This document shows, piece after piece, positions 19,200 through 28,886 of a stretch of DNA of 64,000 nt. The first letter of the stretch is position 1, and each line of letters opens with the position of its first letter. Source of the stretch: CBDBKL01 sp965116215. GTDB taxonomy: Bacteria; Bdellovibrionota; Bdellovibrionia; Bdellovibrionales; JAKFYE01. The stretch spans positions 372,001-436,000 of the forward strand of contig OZ220494.1 of the NCBI GenBank assembly GCA_965116215.1. Direction: 5' to 3'. Under the pieces are notes generated by a model. It was given only the letters and a program-made list of their open reading frames with translations. It searched no databases and was not told the DNA's origin. A program made the position numbers and the translations under genes.

Positions 19200-20666
19200 G
19201 TGATAGCGGATAGGCGTGTTAAAATAATTGCTACAATTGGGCCAGCTTCTATGGATGAGGATAGACTTAAGGATCTCTTTAAAGTTGGAGTGAATGTTTT
19301 TCGTCTTAATTTTTCTCATGGAAAATATAAAGATCATTTAAGAGTTATAGAAAGGGCTAGAAAAATATCGAAAGAATTAAAGGCACCTATAGCGTTGTTA
19401 CAGGACCTACAAGGTCCTAAAATACGAATTGGTTCGTTAGAAAATGGTCAGATTAAATTAAAACCAAAAAATAAAATTGTTATTACAGACGATTTAAAGT
19501 TGGGAACAGATAAAGAGTTTTCAACTGACTATCCCTATTTATCTAAAATTTGTACTTTGGGAACACGAATTCTTTTGGATGATGGTCTTATTGAACTTTG
19601 TGTTATTGATGTAGAAGATAAGAGAATTCAATGTGAGGTCATATTTGGAGGAGTGCTTAGGGAAAGAAAAGGAGTCAATATTCCAGGAGTGGAATTGGGT
19701 TTAGAATCTTTGACAAAGAAGGATCTTAAAGATTTAGATTTCGGATTAGAACATAACGTCGACTATATAGCATTAAGTTTTGTGAGATTTTCTAAAGATG
19801 TTCAGAGTCTTAAAAAATTGATAAAAGAAAAACAATCTAAGATTCAAGTGATTGCCAAGATAGAATTAAAACAAGCACTTGAGGACTTGGAAAATATTAT
19901 TAGAGTTTCTGATGGAGTTATGGTGGCAAGAGGGGATTTGGCTGTTGAAGTAGGTCAAAGTTGTTTGGCCGGAGTACAGAAAGATATTATTAAAATGGCA
20001 AATGATATTGGTCGTCCTGTTATAACAGCCACACAAATGTTGAATAGTATGATTAGGAATCCAAGACCAACACGAGCTGAAGTGACTGATATTGCTAATG
20101 CTGTTTTGGATGGAAGTGATGCTTTGATGCTTTCAGAAGAAACGGCTTTAGGGAAATATCCTGCTAAATGCGTGGAGGTTATGGATGATATTGTTCAAGA
20201 GGTGGAGAGGCAGGGCGTTTTATTTTATAAGGATAAAATTAATCATAAATATGAAACTATAGCTGAGGCTATTGCAGCAAGTGCTGTTCTAACGGCAAAG
20301 ACCTTAGATGCAGAGGCTATAGTGTGTTTAACGACATCAGGTCGTACAGCAAAATTAATATCTTCTATTAGACCAAAAGCAAAAATCATCACTGTGACAC
20401 ATCTTATAGAAACTTTAAATAGAATGGAGTTAGTTTGGGGAGTGAAGACATTTTCTATTGATCCCTATGATTCTACAGATATAGCAATAGATCAGATAGA
20501 AACACAGTTGGTCGATTTAAACATTGTCAAACCAGGGGATAAAGTTGTATTGACAATGGGAGTTCCAATTATGAAACGAGGGACAACAAATTCTATTAAA
20601 GTCTTGATCATTAGTAAGAAAGGGCGGCTTCTCGAGCAAGATAAAAGACCACTGCGTTGGCGTTAG
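19200..20666 (+). CDS. pyk: Pyruvate kinase
   Basis: The 488-residue protein starts at GTG. It has the TIM-barrel core (KIIATIGPAS, NFSHG, DLQGPKIR), the Mg/PEP site (IAKIE, MVARGDLAVEVG) and the family signature TATQMLNSM...PTRAEVTDIANAVLDGSDALMLSEETALGKYP. The C-terminal regulatory domain has TTSGRTAKLIS. It converts PEP and ADP to pyruvate and ATP, the last step of glycolysis. Length and motifs are complete. Confidence 0.95.
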   Translation: MIADRRVKIIATIGPASMDEDRLKDLFKVGVNVFRLNFSHGKYKDHLRVIERARKISKELKAPIALLQDLQGPKIRIGSLENGQIKLKPKNKIVITDDLKLGTDKEFSTDYPYLSKICTLGTRILLDDGLIELCVIDVEDKRIQCEVIFGGVLRERKGVNIPGVELGLESLTKKDLKDLDFGLEHNVDYIALSFVRFSKDVQSLKKLIKEKQSKIQVIAKIELKQALEDLENIIRVSDGVMVARGDLAVEVGQSCLAGVQKDIIKMANDIGRPVITATQMLNSMIRNPRPTRAEVTDIANAVLDGSDALMLSEETALGKYPAKCVEVMDDIVQEVERQGVLFYKDKINHKYETIAEAIAASAVLTAKTLDAEAIVCLTTSGRTAKLISSIRPKAKIITVTHLIETLNRMELVWGVKTFSIDPYDSTDIAIDQIETQLVDLNIVKPGDKVVLTMGVPIMKRGTTNSIKVLIISKKGRLLEQDKRPLRWR

Positions 20667-20787
20667 CTGTGCTACGAAATTGAAAAGCATATAGGACTAA
20701 GATGGTGTTTGGTATAAAAGAGCCGCACTCTTTGAGTTAGAGTTTATTTTTGGAAGATCAATTTTAACTCAATAAAAGGAGAGTTCG

Positions 20788-20889
20788 ATGACTCAAGAGC
20801 TATATGGAATTAAGAATAAAGTTAAATGCACTAGAAATTGGAGAGAAGTTAGGAAAAATATCTCTCGCATGGAAAAGGCTTGGTATTAA
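20788..20889 (+). CDS. Possible small protein, 33 aa
   Basis: An ATG at 20788 is preceded by a strong SD, AAAGGAGAG (20776-20784), at good spacing. The ORF encodes 33 basic residues beginning MTQELYGIKNKV and ending ISRMEKAWY. It ends eight bases before the convergent scoB stop. It has no recognised family. The SD is the main support. It could also be a decayed fragment. Confidence 0.4.
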   Translation: MTQELYGIKNKVKCTRNWREVRKNISRMEKAWY

Positions 20890-20896
20890 ACACATT

Positions 20897-21559
20897 TTAA
20901 AGTGAATCTTGTATTTCTATAATATCTTTTGAAATTTCTAAATTTGCTCCTGTTGCAGCTTTTATCTCTTCTGGTTTGAGATCAGGAGCATATTCTGTTA
21001 ATAGAAAGCCTTGATTCGTTATCTGTATGACGCCAAAGTCTGAAACAATATGATGTACACAATTTATTCCAGTTAGGGGTAGTGTACATTCTTTAAGGAG
21101 TTTGGGATTTCCCTTTTTGTCAACATGTTGCATGGCTACAACAACATTTTTTGCGCCTGCAACAAGATCCATAGCTCCTCCCATACCTTTTACCATTTTT
21201 CCAGGAATCATCCAGTTTGCAATGTTTCCCTTTTCATCGACCTGCATCGCACCAAGAACAGTCAGGTCCACATGTCCTCCTCTTATCATTGCAAAGCTAT
21301 CAGATGAAGAGAAGAAGCTAGCACCTTGAGCCGTTGTTACAGTTTGTTTTCCAGCATTGATTAAATCGGGATCAACATCTTTGTTTTTTGGGAAAGGTCC
21401 CATTCCTAAAAGGCCATTTTCACTTTGTAACATAACGTTTAGATGTTGAGGAATATAATTGGCTACAAGTGTAGGAATGCCAATACCAAGATTAATAGTA
21501 TAGCCATCTTTAATATCTTTGGCAATTCGCATAGCAATTTGTTCTCGTCTTAATGGCAT
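20897..21559 (-). CDS. scoB: 3-oxoacid CoA-transferase subunit B
   Basis: From the chosen ATG the protein has 220 residues. The catalytic loop QSENGLLGMGPFP contains the Glu that forms the CoA thioester. GIGIPTLVANYIP and GGHVDLTVLGAMQVD are also typical. I chose ATG 21559 over an ATG 75 bases upstream because it lies four bases after the scoA stop and has GAGGG as SD inside the scoA end. With subunit A it moves CoA between succinyl-CoA or acetyl-CoA and acetoacetate. Confidence 0.92.
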   Translation of the reverse strand: MPLRREQIAMRIAKDIKDGYTINLGIGIPTLVANYIPQHLNVMLQSENGLLGMGPFPKNKDVDPDLINAGKQTVTTAQGASFFSSSDSFAMIRGGHVDLTVLGAMQVDEKGNIANWMIPGKMVKGMGGAMDLVAGAKNVVVAMQHVDKKGNPKLLKECTLPLTGINCVHHIVSDFGVIQITNQGFLLTEYAPDLKPEEIKAATGANLEISKDIIEIQDSL

Positions 21560-21563
21560 AAGA

Positions 21564-22259
21564 TTAACCCTCAGAGACCGTACGTATTTCAATACGCTTT
21601 TGATAGTTCTTCCCTTGAAAAATACGATGTACAAAAATACCCGGTGTGTGAATAGTGTCAGGGTCTAATTCTCCAATGTCTACAAGTTCTTCAACTTCTG
21701 CAACTGTTATCTTCCCTGCTGTAGCCATAATAGGATTAAAATTTCGAGCTGTTTTTCGAAAGATTAAATTCCCATATTGGTCGCCTTTCCAAGCTTTAAT
21801 AAAGGCAAAATCACCAGTAAGAGCCTTTTCTAAAATATAATCACGTCCATCAAAATTTTTAATTTCTTTGCCTTTAGCAACCTCTGTTCCAATGCCTGTC
21901 GGAGTGTAGAAGGCAGGTATTCCAGCTCCTCCAGCACGGATGCGTTCAGCAAATGTACCTTGTGGGCACAGTTCAACTTCCAGTTGACCTCTTAGGAACT
22001 GCTCTTCGAATATTTTATTTTCTCCTACGTAAGTTGAAATCATTTTTTTAATTTGGCCAGTTTGTAGAAGCAAGCCTAAGCCAAAATCATCAACACCTGC
22101 ATTGTTTGAAATACATGTTAAATTTTTTACTTCAGAATCACGTAAAGCTATTATGGTATTTTCTGGAATGCCACAGAGTCCAAAGCCACCCAGTAGTAGG
22201 GTCATATTGTCTTGGATATCAAAAATAGCTTCTTCTGCATTTTTATAAACTTTTTTCAT
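21564..22259 (-). CDS. scoA: 3-oxoacid CoA-transferase subunit A
   Basis: The 231-residue protein has GGFGLCGIPENTI near the N-terminus, ELCPQGTFAERIRAGGAGIPAFYTPTGIGT in the middle and GDFAFIKAWKGD later, all standard for the alpha subunit of family I CoA transferases. Its ATG overlaps the thiolase stop by four bases, and scoB follows after four bases. The operon order is thiolase-scoA-scoB. This supports use or synthesis of acetoacetate. Confidence 0.92.
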   Translation of the reverse strand: MKKVYKNAEEAIFDIQDNMTLLLGGFGLCGIPENTIIALRDSEVKNLTCISNNAGVDDFGLGLLLQTGQIKKMISTYVGENKIFEEQFLRGQLEVELCPQGTFAERIRAGGAGIPAFYTPTGIGTEVAKGKEIKNFDGRDYILEKALTGDFAFIKAWKGDQYGNLIFRKTARNFNPIMATAGKITVAEVEELVDIGELDPDTIHTPGIFVHRIFQGKNYQKRIEIRTVSEG

Positions 22260-23419
22260 CTTTCTACAATAAGGGCTGAACCCTCACCGCCACCTATACA
22301 GATAGTTGCACACCCCCGTCGTACAGACCTTTGTTTCATAGCATGGAGAAGAGTCGTTAAGATGCGTGCTCCGCTGGCTCCAATGGGATGGCCTAGGGCT
22401 ACGGCTCCACCATTGACATTGACAATATCATTTGAAATCTGAAGCTCGTTTATAGCGGCCATAGCAACATTAGAGAAGGCCTCATTGATCTCCCATAGGT
22501 CGATATCTTTGATTTTTAAATTGGCTTTTTTTAAAGATTTTTTAACAGCTTCTGCTGGTGACAATGTAAACCATTTTGGGTCCTGAGCAAAGCTAGCATA
22601 ACTGATAATTTTAGCTAGGGGTTTAATGTTTAGTTTTTTGGCTTGTTCAGAAGTGGAGAGAACTAAGGCTGCAGCTCCATCATTAATCTTACTGGCATTT
22701 GCTGCAGTGATTGTGCCGTTTTTTTCAAAAGCTGGTTTTAGTGTTGAGATTTTTTCAAATTTTACCCTCTGTGGCTCTTCGTCCCTATCCACTAGGTTCT
22801 TTTGATTCTTTACTTTTATAGGAATAATTTCTTCTTCGAAAGCCTTATTTTTTTCAGCAGTAAGGGCGCGTTGATAACTTTCTACTGCAAATGCGTCTTG
22901 CTCGTTGCGTGAAAAGGAATATTTTCGAGCACACTCTTCAGCACAGTGACCCATATGGACATCGTTATAGGGGTCCCAGAGTCCATCCTTAATCATAGAA
23001 TCAATGAGTTTTACAGACCCCATCCGGTAACCTGATCGCAATTTGTCTAAGAGATGTGGGGTTAAACTCATATTTTCTTGCCCTCCAGCTACAATAAGAT
23101 GGGCATGACCTAACTGAATGGCATCTGCAGCAATCATTACAGCTTTTAGACCTGAGCCACAGACTTTATTCAGGGTGAGGCATTCCGTAGATTCTGGAAG
23201 ACCGGCATAGATAGCTGCTTGACGAGCAGGGGCTTGTGCGGCTCCAGCAGTGAGGACATGGCCCATAATACATTCTTCAATTTCTAATGGAGAGATCCCA
23301 GCTTTTGTAATAGCAGATTTAATGGCTTCCGCTCCGAGTTGAGGTGCAGGAATTTGAGCTAAAGTTCCTTGAAAAGCCCCAATAGGCGTCCGTGCAGCAC
23401 TTAGTATACAAATACTCAT
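22256..23419 (-). CDS. Acetyl-CoA C-acetyltransferase (thiolase II)
   Basis: The 387-residue protein has the nucleophile motif LNKVCGSGLKAV (Cys near residue 88), GGQENMS, NGGAVALGHPIGASGARI and the C-terminal CIGGGEGSALIVER. It reversibly condenses two acetyl-CoA to acetoacetyl-CoA. As the first gene of the operon with scoA and scoB it completes a ketone-body type pathway: acetoacetate to acetoacetyl-CoA to acetyl-CoA, or the reverse. No 3-hydroxybutyrate dehydrogenase or PHB gene is nearby. Confidence 0.93.
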   Translation of the reverse strand: MSICILSAARTPIGAFQGTLAQIPAPQLGAEAIKSAITKAGISPLEIEECIMGHVLTAGAAQAPARQAAIYAGLPESTECLTLNKVCGSGLKAVMIAADAIQLGHAHLIVAGGQENMSLTPHLLDKLRSGYRMGSVKLIDSMIKDGLWDPYNDVHMGHCAEECARKYSFSRNEQDAFAVESYQRALTAEKNKAFEEEIIPIKVKNQKNLVDRDEEPQRVKFEKISTLKPAFEKNGTITAANASKINDGAAALVLSTSEQAKKLNIKPLAKIISYASFAQDPKWFTLSPAEAVKKSLKKANLKIKDIDLWEINEAFSNVAMAAINELQISNDIVNVNGGAVALGHPIGASGARILTTLLHAMKQRSVRRGCATICIGGGEGSALIVER

Positions 23420-23587
23420 AAACTTCCCTTTTAGAGAATAATGTCAATACGTTGTCGAAAAGCGTGCTCTAGTCTATAAAAAAAATGAATAAGATGTCAC
23501 GCTTTTGATTCTTATTCAATGATAGTGGATTTCTTACTAGACAGTCCGAATAAGGGATGAAAGAGTGAGTGTTTTGGAGATCTGAGT

Positions 23588-24580
23588 ATGTACGCATTTT
23601 TAGCTTTTTTAATAACAATGCATAGTGGCGAATTCGCTTTTGCACAGGTACAATTTTTTGAAACCAAATCCATTCAGCGTTTGCATATTATCGGGGTAAA
23701 GGCCAGAGTTCATATATTAGGAGACCAGGGTTCTCGATTAGAAGTTCGTATCTCTAGTCATGGGGGTGCAGACGACTTAGTTCCAAAAGCAGAGGTCAAA
23801 AATGGAGAAATATTTATTGAGGCCAAGGGGTTTCATACTAAAAAAAGCTGGGAAAAGGTGGTGTTCAGAGGAAAGAACGTACCTGATGTACAGATAAATA
23901 TTAAAGGGCCGAGTTTACCTTTAAGAATTAATCTTTTAGAAGGTGATGTGGTATTAAAAAATTGGAAACATGATTTTTTAATTTCTCAAAAAAATGGAAA
24001 AATAAAATCCCTATCCAATAAGGGTGAGGGCAGTCTTCATCTCGTGGAGGGACAAGTAGAGATGAGTTCTCATATAGGGAATATTAAGGCGGATTTATTT
24101 CGAGTTCAGGCCCGATATAATAAAGTTAAGGGAGAGATTTGGCATAAGTCTTTCAGTGGTGATGTGAATATCAATCATGCTTTGGGAACTGTCCATATGC
24201 AAGTGAATCAGGGTAAAGTGAATGTTATTGGAGGGAAAGGAAATACACACTTTGATCTTGGGGAGGCTGAGTTTCATTTTTCTAAACGCAGTGGGCTTCT
24301 AAAGGGGAAGAGCCTTCAGGGTACAATAAGGGCTATTTTAGATAGAGCTGTGAAAGTGTCGATTCAATCAAAAACTGGAGATGTGCTGCTTCAAGTTCCT
24401 CATACCAGTGCCGCCCGTGTGGATATTGGAACACAGGACGGGAAATTGGTTGTGCCTCAAGGATTACGTACTACAAAACGAGGTGTCTATGATATAGCTA
24501 GAGGGCGATTAAAGGGACAAGAGCCCGGACGTCTCTTTGTACGTACAGAAACAGGAGGGATTACCTTAAAGCTTCTTTAA
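23588..24580 (+). CDS. Exported beta-strand-repeat protein, DUF4097-like
   Basis: The 330-residue protein has a signal peptide (about 1-20, ...FAFAQ). It then consists of a regular series of short beta strands with many G-x-V/I turns, ending GRLFVRTETGGITLKLL. This pattern is that of DUF4097-type putative adhesins, which form a beta-helix-like solenoid. SD GGAG lies upstream of the ATG. It sits alone, divergent from the thiolase operon. The function is unknown; surface or periplasmic location is inferred. Confidence 0.55.
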   Translation: MYAFLAFLITMHSGEFAFAQVQFFETKSIQRLHIIGVKARVHILGDQGSRLEVRISSHGGADDLVPKAEVKNGEIFIEAKGFHTKKSWEKVVFRGKNVPDVQINIKGPSLPLRINLLEGDVVLKNWKHDFLISQKNGKIKSLSNKGEGSLHLVEGQVEMSSHIGNIKADLFRVQARYNKVKGEIWHKSFSGDVNINHALGTVHMQVNQGKVNVIGGKGNTHFDLGEAEFHFSKRSGLLKGKSLQGTIRAILDRAVKVSIQSKTGDVLLQVPHTSAARVDIGTQDGKLVVPQGLRTTKRGVYDIARGRLKGQEPGRLFVRTETGGITLKLL

Positions 24581-24641
24581 TTTTAATTGACACTGTCTTT
24601 TAAAAATTCAAAATGTGGCTTTCATTAAAAGGATATAGGAT

Positions 24642-25445
24642 ATGAAAAAAAAGAAATTCATGAAAAAGGTAAAAAAGAAAACAACTAAAAAATGGCTTTC
24701 ATCAAAAAAGCCAAAATCGAAGAAAAAAGAGAAGGGGCAAAAAAAGAGTAAAAAAATATTAAGAAAAAAGTCTGCAAAAAAAGAGGGGACTAAGAAAAGG
24801 GCAGCGCAGTCAGCAACAACAAGATTGAGAAAAAAAACCTCTAAAAAGATGAAGGGGAAAGTATCAAAAAAGAAAACGAATAAGCGTAAAGCAAAGGAAA
24901 AGGCGAATAGGCTTCAAAATAAAAAAGAATCTAAGAAGAAGATATCTAAAAAAGTAAAAAGTTCACCTGTAGTTAAATCTAAGAAAAAATTAAAAACACA
25001 ACCTATGCCTAAAGAAAAAAAGGCTTTGAGTAAAAAAGAGTTGATAGAGAGTATTCGCATTGCAGAAGATTATAACGATATTGAAGAAGTTGTTCTTACA
25101 GATGCTGAAGGTAACGTCCTCTGTAAGGTGAGAGATTGTGATGAGATTGCTACAACTGAAGGATATTGTCGTTATCACTACTTGATGCATTGGAAAATGA
25201 TTCAACGTCGGAGAGAGATTCTTAAAAGTGGAAAGCTCCAAGAGTATATTGATAATCTAACATCATATTTGCCAGATAAGTATATTAAACTTATGCGTAA
25301 AGATCTTTCTAATGAAAAGGATTTCATGATGGCTATTCAGCAATTAAATATTGATAATATATATTCAGGTGTTGATGATGACTCATTAGTTGATGAATCT
25401 CAGGATATAACCTCTCGTTCGACAAAAGAGAGTGATGACTATTAA
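24642..25445 (+). CDS. Lys-rich protein with a C-terminal Cys3His finger
   Basis: The 267-residue protein begins with about 130 residues made largely of Lys, Ser and Arg, like histone H1-type bacterial tails. It then has VLCKVRDCDEIATTEGYCRYHYLMHW, a C-x4-C-x8-C-x2-H arrangement suited to bind zinc, and an acidic helical end. The same finger with a basic N-terminal part recurs in the protein at 62422-62754. Similar C-x4-C-x8-C-x2-H-Y units occur in phage and actinobacterial nucleic-acid proteins. Nucleic-acid binding is therefore likely but unproven. SD AAAGGA precedes the ATG. Confidence 0.6.
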   Translation: MKKKKFMKKVKKKTTKKWLSSKKPKSKKKEKGQKKSKKILRKKSAKKEGTKKRAAQSATTRLRKKTSKKMKGKVSKKKTNKRKAKEKANRLQNKKESKKKISKKVKSSPVVKSKKKLKTQPMPKEKKALSKKELIESIRIAEDYNDIEEVVLTDAEGNVLCKVRDCDEIATTEGYCRYHYLMHWKMIQRRREILKSGKLQEYIDNLTSYLPDKYIKLMRKDLSNEKDFMMAIQQLNIDNIYSGVDDDSLVDESQDITSRSTKESDDY

Positions 25446-25510
25446 TTTATTCTACATGCGTCTTTGATAAAATGTTAGGCATATATGAGCTTCAATAAAG
25501 GGTTTTACAA

Positions 25511-26863
25511 ATGATAAGAGAGCAAGAGAGTCGTGGTGTTTATATTTCTACATATGGCTGTCAGATGAATGTCCATGATTCAGAGAGAATGTATTCAATC
25601 CTTGAGATGTTTAATTACACACCAGTTCGTACACCAGAGGAGGCCTCTCTTATTATTATTAATTCTTGTAGCGTGCGTGAGAAACCTGTTCATAAAGTGC
25701 ATTCTGAAATGGGGCGATATAGGAAGTTAAAATACAATAATCCGTCTTTAAAAATTGGAGTGGGTGGCTGTGTTGGGCAACAAGAAAAAGATCGTCTTTT
25801 AAAAGATATACCGATATTAGATTTTGTATTTGGCCCAGATAATATTGATACTCTTCCAAAGATTATTGCAAAAGTACAAAAACATAATGAACGAGTGGCT
25901 CATGCTAAGTTTGAGCATAATAAGCCTTATCAAATAGAGACTTTAGTACGAAATCCTGGAATTTCAACATTTGTTAATATTACGAAGGGTTGTGATAATT
26001 TTTGTACTTTTTGTGTCGTTCCTTTTACAAGGGGGCGTTTAAGATCACGCCCCTTAAGGGAACTTGTTTCTGATGTCCAATCGCTTGTTCGAAGAAATGT
26101 CAAAGAAGTGACATTGTTAGGTCAAAATGTTAACTCCTATCTGTCGGACTGTGGAGCTGATTTTTCTGATCTTTTAAGGATATTATGTGAAGACACAAAT
26201 ATTCAACGCATTCGATATACAACAAGCCATCCTAAAGACTTTGATCAAAAGCTTATAGATATTAGTGCTCAATATAGGGTTAAGATCTGTGATTATGTCC
26301 ATCTTCCTGTGCAATCTGGAAACTCTCGTATTTTAAATATGATGAATCGTGGCTATACTCGGGAGGACTATATTTATAAAGCAAAGATGATTTTAGAAGG
26401 TATTCCTGGGGTTTCTTTTTCAACTGATATTATTGTTGGATTTCCAGGGGAAACAGAATGTGAATTTGAAGATACAATGACTCTTCTTGATGAAGTACCC
26501 TATGAATCTCTCTTTGCTTTTAAATATAGTCCCAGACCTTACACGAAGGCAGCTCGTTATAAAGATCAAATTGAAGAGGTGGAAAAGCAGCGGAGACTAG
26601 CTGCACTTTTTAAAAAGCATAGAGAGATATCTTTCAAGTTGGCAAAATGTTATGAAAATAAGGTATTAGAAGTACTTGTTGAGAAAGTGGATAAAAATAA
26701 TCCCTATGTTGTTATAGGGCGTTCTACACAAAATAAAGTTGTTTATTTTTCAGGCTCATCTGTAGATATTGGAAAAACTTTGCCTGTGCGTGTTCTTAAA
26801 GCTTTCCCACAAACTCTTCGTGGGGAGAGGGTGGATACTCGTGCCGTTGATTCAGTCTCTTAA
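25511..26863 (+). CDS. miaB: tRNA-2-methylthio-N6-dimethylallyladenosine synthase MiaB
   Basis: The 450-residue methylthiotransferase has the N-terminal UPF0004 cluster cysteines (YGCQMNVHDSE, NSCSVREK, GGCVGQQE), the radical-SAM motif CDNFCTFC and a C-terminal TRAM domain. It thiomethylates A37 of tRNAs reading UNN codons. The gene overlaps the start of the carbonic anhydrase-like gene by 23 bases. This begins a compact run through guaB and on to dnaE. Confidence 0.94.
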   Translation: MIREQESRGVYISTYGCQMNVHDSERMYSILEMFNYTPVRTPEEASLIIINSCSVREKPVHKVHSEMGRYRKLKYNNPSLKIGVGGCVGQQEKDRLLKDIPILDFVFGPDNIDTLPKIIAKVQKHNERVAHAKFEHNKPYQIETLVRNPGISTFVNITKGCDNFCTFCVVPFTRGRLRSRPLRELVSDVQSLVRRNVKEVTLLGQNVNSYLSDCGADFSDLLRILCEDTNIQRIRYTTSHPKDFDQKLIDISAQYRVKICDYVHLPVQSGNSRILNMMNRGYTREDYIYKAKMILEGIPGVSFSTDIIVGFPGETECEFEDTMTLLDEVPYESLFAFKYSPRPYTKAARYKDQIEEVEKQRRLAALFKKHREISFKLAKCYENKVLEVLVEKVDKNNPYVVIGRSTQNKVVYFSGSSVDIGKTLPVRVLKAFPQTLRGERVDTRAVDSVS

Positions 26864-27365
26864 TGGTAAGACACCATGTTTAGGAAGGGATGTATTTTTA
26901 GCCTCTGGCGTAAAGTTAGTTGGGGATATAGAGATTGGTGAGAAATCGTCTATTTGGTTTAACTCAGTTTTAAGGGGAGATGTTTATAAAATTAGAATAG
27001 GAAACGAAACAAATGTACAAGATGGGTCAATTATCCATGGAACATTTGGAAGATGTGGTACATCCTTAGGCAATTGTGTGACTATTGGTCATGGTGTCAT
27101 TCTACATGGATGTACAGTAGATTCTGAATCTCTTATAGGGATGGGGTCTATCATAATGGACGAAGTACACATTAGATCTCATTCTATAGTGGGAGCTGGT
27201 AGTTTAGTGACTCAAAATCAAAAATTTGATGAGGGAGTCTTAATTATGGGGCGGCCTGCAAAAGTTATAAGAAAATTGAACGCAAAAGAGTTGAGTTTTT
27301 TAAAGCAATCTGCAGATAATTATGTCAATTATACAAAGTGGTATAAAGATGAAGGATTAAAATGA
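26841..27365 (+). CDS. Gamma-class carbonic anhydrase family protein
   Basis: The 174-residue left-handed beta-helix protein has hexapeptide repeats throughout. Three likely zinc-ligand histidines lie in VQDGSIIHG, TIGHGVILHGC. I chose the GTG at 26841 because GGAGAGG lies at 26824-26830 and LVPLIQSLNGKTP is the usual N-terminus. The longer frame from 26769 would overlap miaB by 95 bases. Many members of this family are not active anhydrases, so hydration of CO2 is not assured. The stop overlaps guaB by ATGA. Confidence 0.82.
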   Translation: MPLIQSLNGKTPCLGRDVFLASGVKLVGDIEIGEKSSIWFNSVLRGDVYKIRIGNETNVQDGSIIHGTFGRCGTSLGNCVTIGHGVILHGCTVDSESLIGMGSIIMDEVHIRSHSIVGAGSLVTQNQKFDEGVLIMGRPAKVIRKLNAKELSFLKQSADNYVNYTKWYKDEGLK

Positions 27366-28819
27366 AAGAATTTAGAAGAGCTTTGACTTTTGATGATATT
27401 CTTTTGGTTCCTAAATACTCTGAACTTGTTCCTTCAGATATTTGTACAGATATTCATTTTGCTAGAGATGTGCGACTGAGAATGCCCATTTTGTCTTCGG
27501 CAATGGATACAGTTACAGAAAGTAAAATAGCGATTGTTATGGCACAAAATGGTGGAGCAGGTGTGATTCATAAAAATATGTCTATTGACTCTCAAGTTCT
27601 TGAAGTTGAAAAAGTGAAAAAGTACGAAAGTGGTTTGATTCTAGACCCGATCACTTTAGATCCTAAACAGCCTGTTTCTAAGGCTTTAAAATTGATGAAA
27701 CAATATGCTATTAGTGGTGTGCCTATTACAGTGGAAGGAAAATTGGTGGGGATACTTACAAATAGAGATCTACGTTTTGAAACAAATATTGATCAAACAA
27801 TTGAAACTTTAATGACAAAGGAGAATCTTGTAACAGCTCATGCAGGAATTACTTTACTTGAGGCAAAAGAAATTCTTCAAAAGAATAGAATAGAAAAACT
27901 TCCTGTTGTGGATAAAAAGGGAATGTTGAAGGGTTTGATTACAATTAAAGATATAGAAAAGGCTCAGGCATTTCCGCAGGCCACTAAAGATGCTCATGGA
28001 AGATTATTTGTAGGGGCGGCTGTTGGTGTTTCTGATCAGTCTATAGAGAGAGTTGAGGCCTTAATAGCCTCTGGTGTTGATATGGTTGTTGTTGATACGG
28101 CTCATGGGCATTCAAAAAATGTTTTAGATATTATAGAGGTAGTTTCTAAAAAACACCCTGAAGTGATTATTGTTGGAGGGAATGTTGTAACTGCTGAAGC
28201 CACAGAAGCATTGATAAAAAAAGGAGTAGATGTTGTTAAGGTGGGCTTGGGGCCTGGATCAATTTGCACAACTCGTGTTGTCGCCGGAGTGGGTGTTCCT
28301 CAGATTACGGCAATTGTTGATTGTTGTACGGTCGCTCGTAAATATAAAAAATCTGTTATAGCAGATGGTGGGATTAAGTTCTCTGGGGATATTGTTAAGG
28401 CATTGGCTCTTGGAGCTGATACAGTAATGGTGGGTAATTTGTTGGCCGGAACAGATGAATCCCCTGGTGAAATGATCCTCTATCAAGGCAGGGCCTATAA
28501 AGTGTATAGAGGAATGGGAAGCTTGGGAGCTATGATTAAGGGTTCAAAAGATCGTTACCTACAGAGTGATGTTTCAGAATTTGATAAATTTATTCCAGAG
28601 GGGATTGAGGGACGTGTTCCCTACAAGGGATCTGCAAGTGGTGTCCTTCATCAGCTTTTAGGAGGTTTAAAGTCAGGTATGGGTTATCTTGGAGCAAGTT
28701 CAGTGTCCGACTTACAATCTCGTGCAGACTTTGTTCAAGTCAGTCCTTTTGGTCTTCAGGAATCTCATGTTCACGATGTTAACATTACAAAAGAGGCTCC
28801 AAATTATCGATTAGATTAG
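27362..28819 (+). CDS. guaB: Inosine-5'-monophosphate dehydrogenase
   Basis: The 485-residue protein has the catalytic barrel split by two CBS domains (about 90-205). The active-site loop is GLGPGSICTTRVVAGVGVPQ with the nucleophilic Cys, and the phosphate site (IADGGIKFSGD) and flap (YKGMGS-type, YRGMGSLGAM) are intact. It oxidises IMP to XMP with NAD+. It lies directly upstream of guaA, which turns XMP into GMP. Confidence 0.95.
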   Translation: MKEFRRALTFDDILLVPKYSELVPSDICTDIHFARDVRLRMPILSSAMDTVTESKIAIVMAQNGGAGVIHKNMSIDSQVLEVEKVKKYESGLILDPITLDPKQPVSKALKLMKQYAISGVPITVEGKLVGILTNRDLRFETNIDQTIETLMTKENLVTAHAGITLLEAKEILQKNRIEKLPVVDKKGMLKGLITIKDIEKAQAFPQATKDAHGRLFVGAAVGVSDQSIERVEALIASGVDMVVVDTAHGHSKNVLDIIEVVSKKHPEVIIVGGNVVTAEATEALIKKGVDVVKVGLGPGSICTTRVVAGVGVPQITAIVDCCTVARKYKKSVIADGGIKFSGDIVKALALGADTVMVGNLLAGTDESPGEMILYQGRAYKVYRGMGSLGAMIKGSKDRYLQSDVSEFDKFIPEGIEGRVPYKGSASGVLHQLLGGLKSGMGYLGASSVSDLQSRADFVQVSPFGLQESHVHDVNITKEAPNYRLD

Positions 28820-28886
28820 TGTGTATTTGAACCAGTTAGTTTCAATTTGTAGATAAATGAGAATCATACGTTAGAGGTTTAATATT

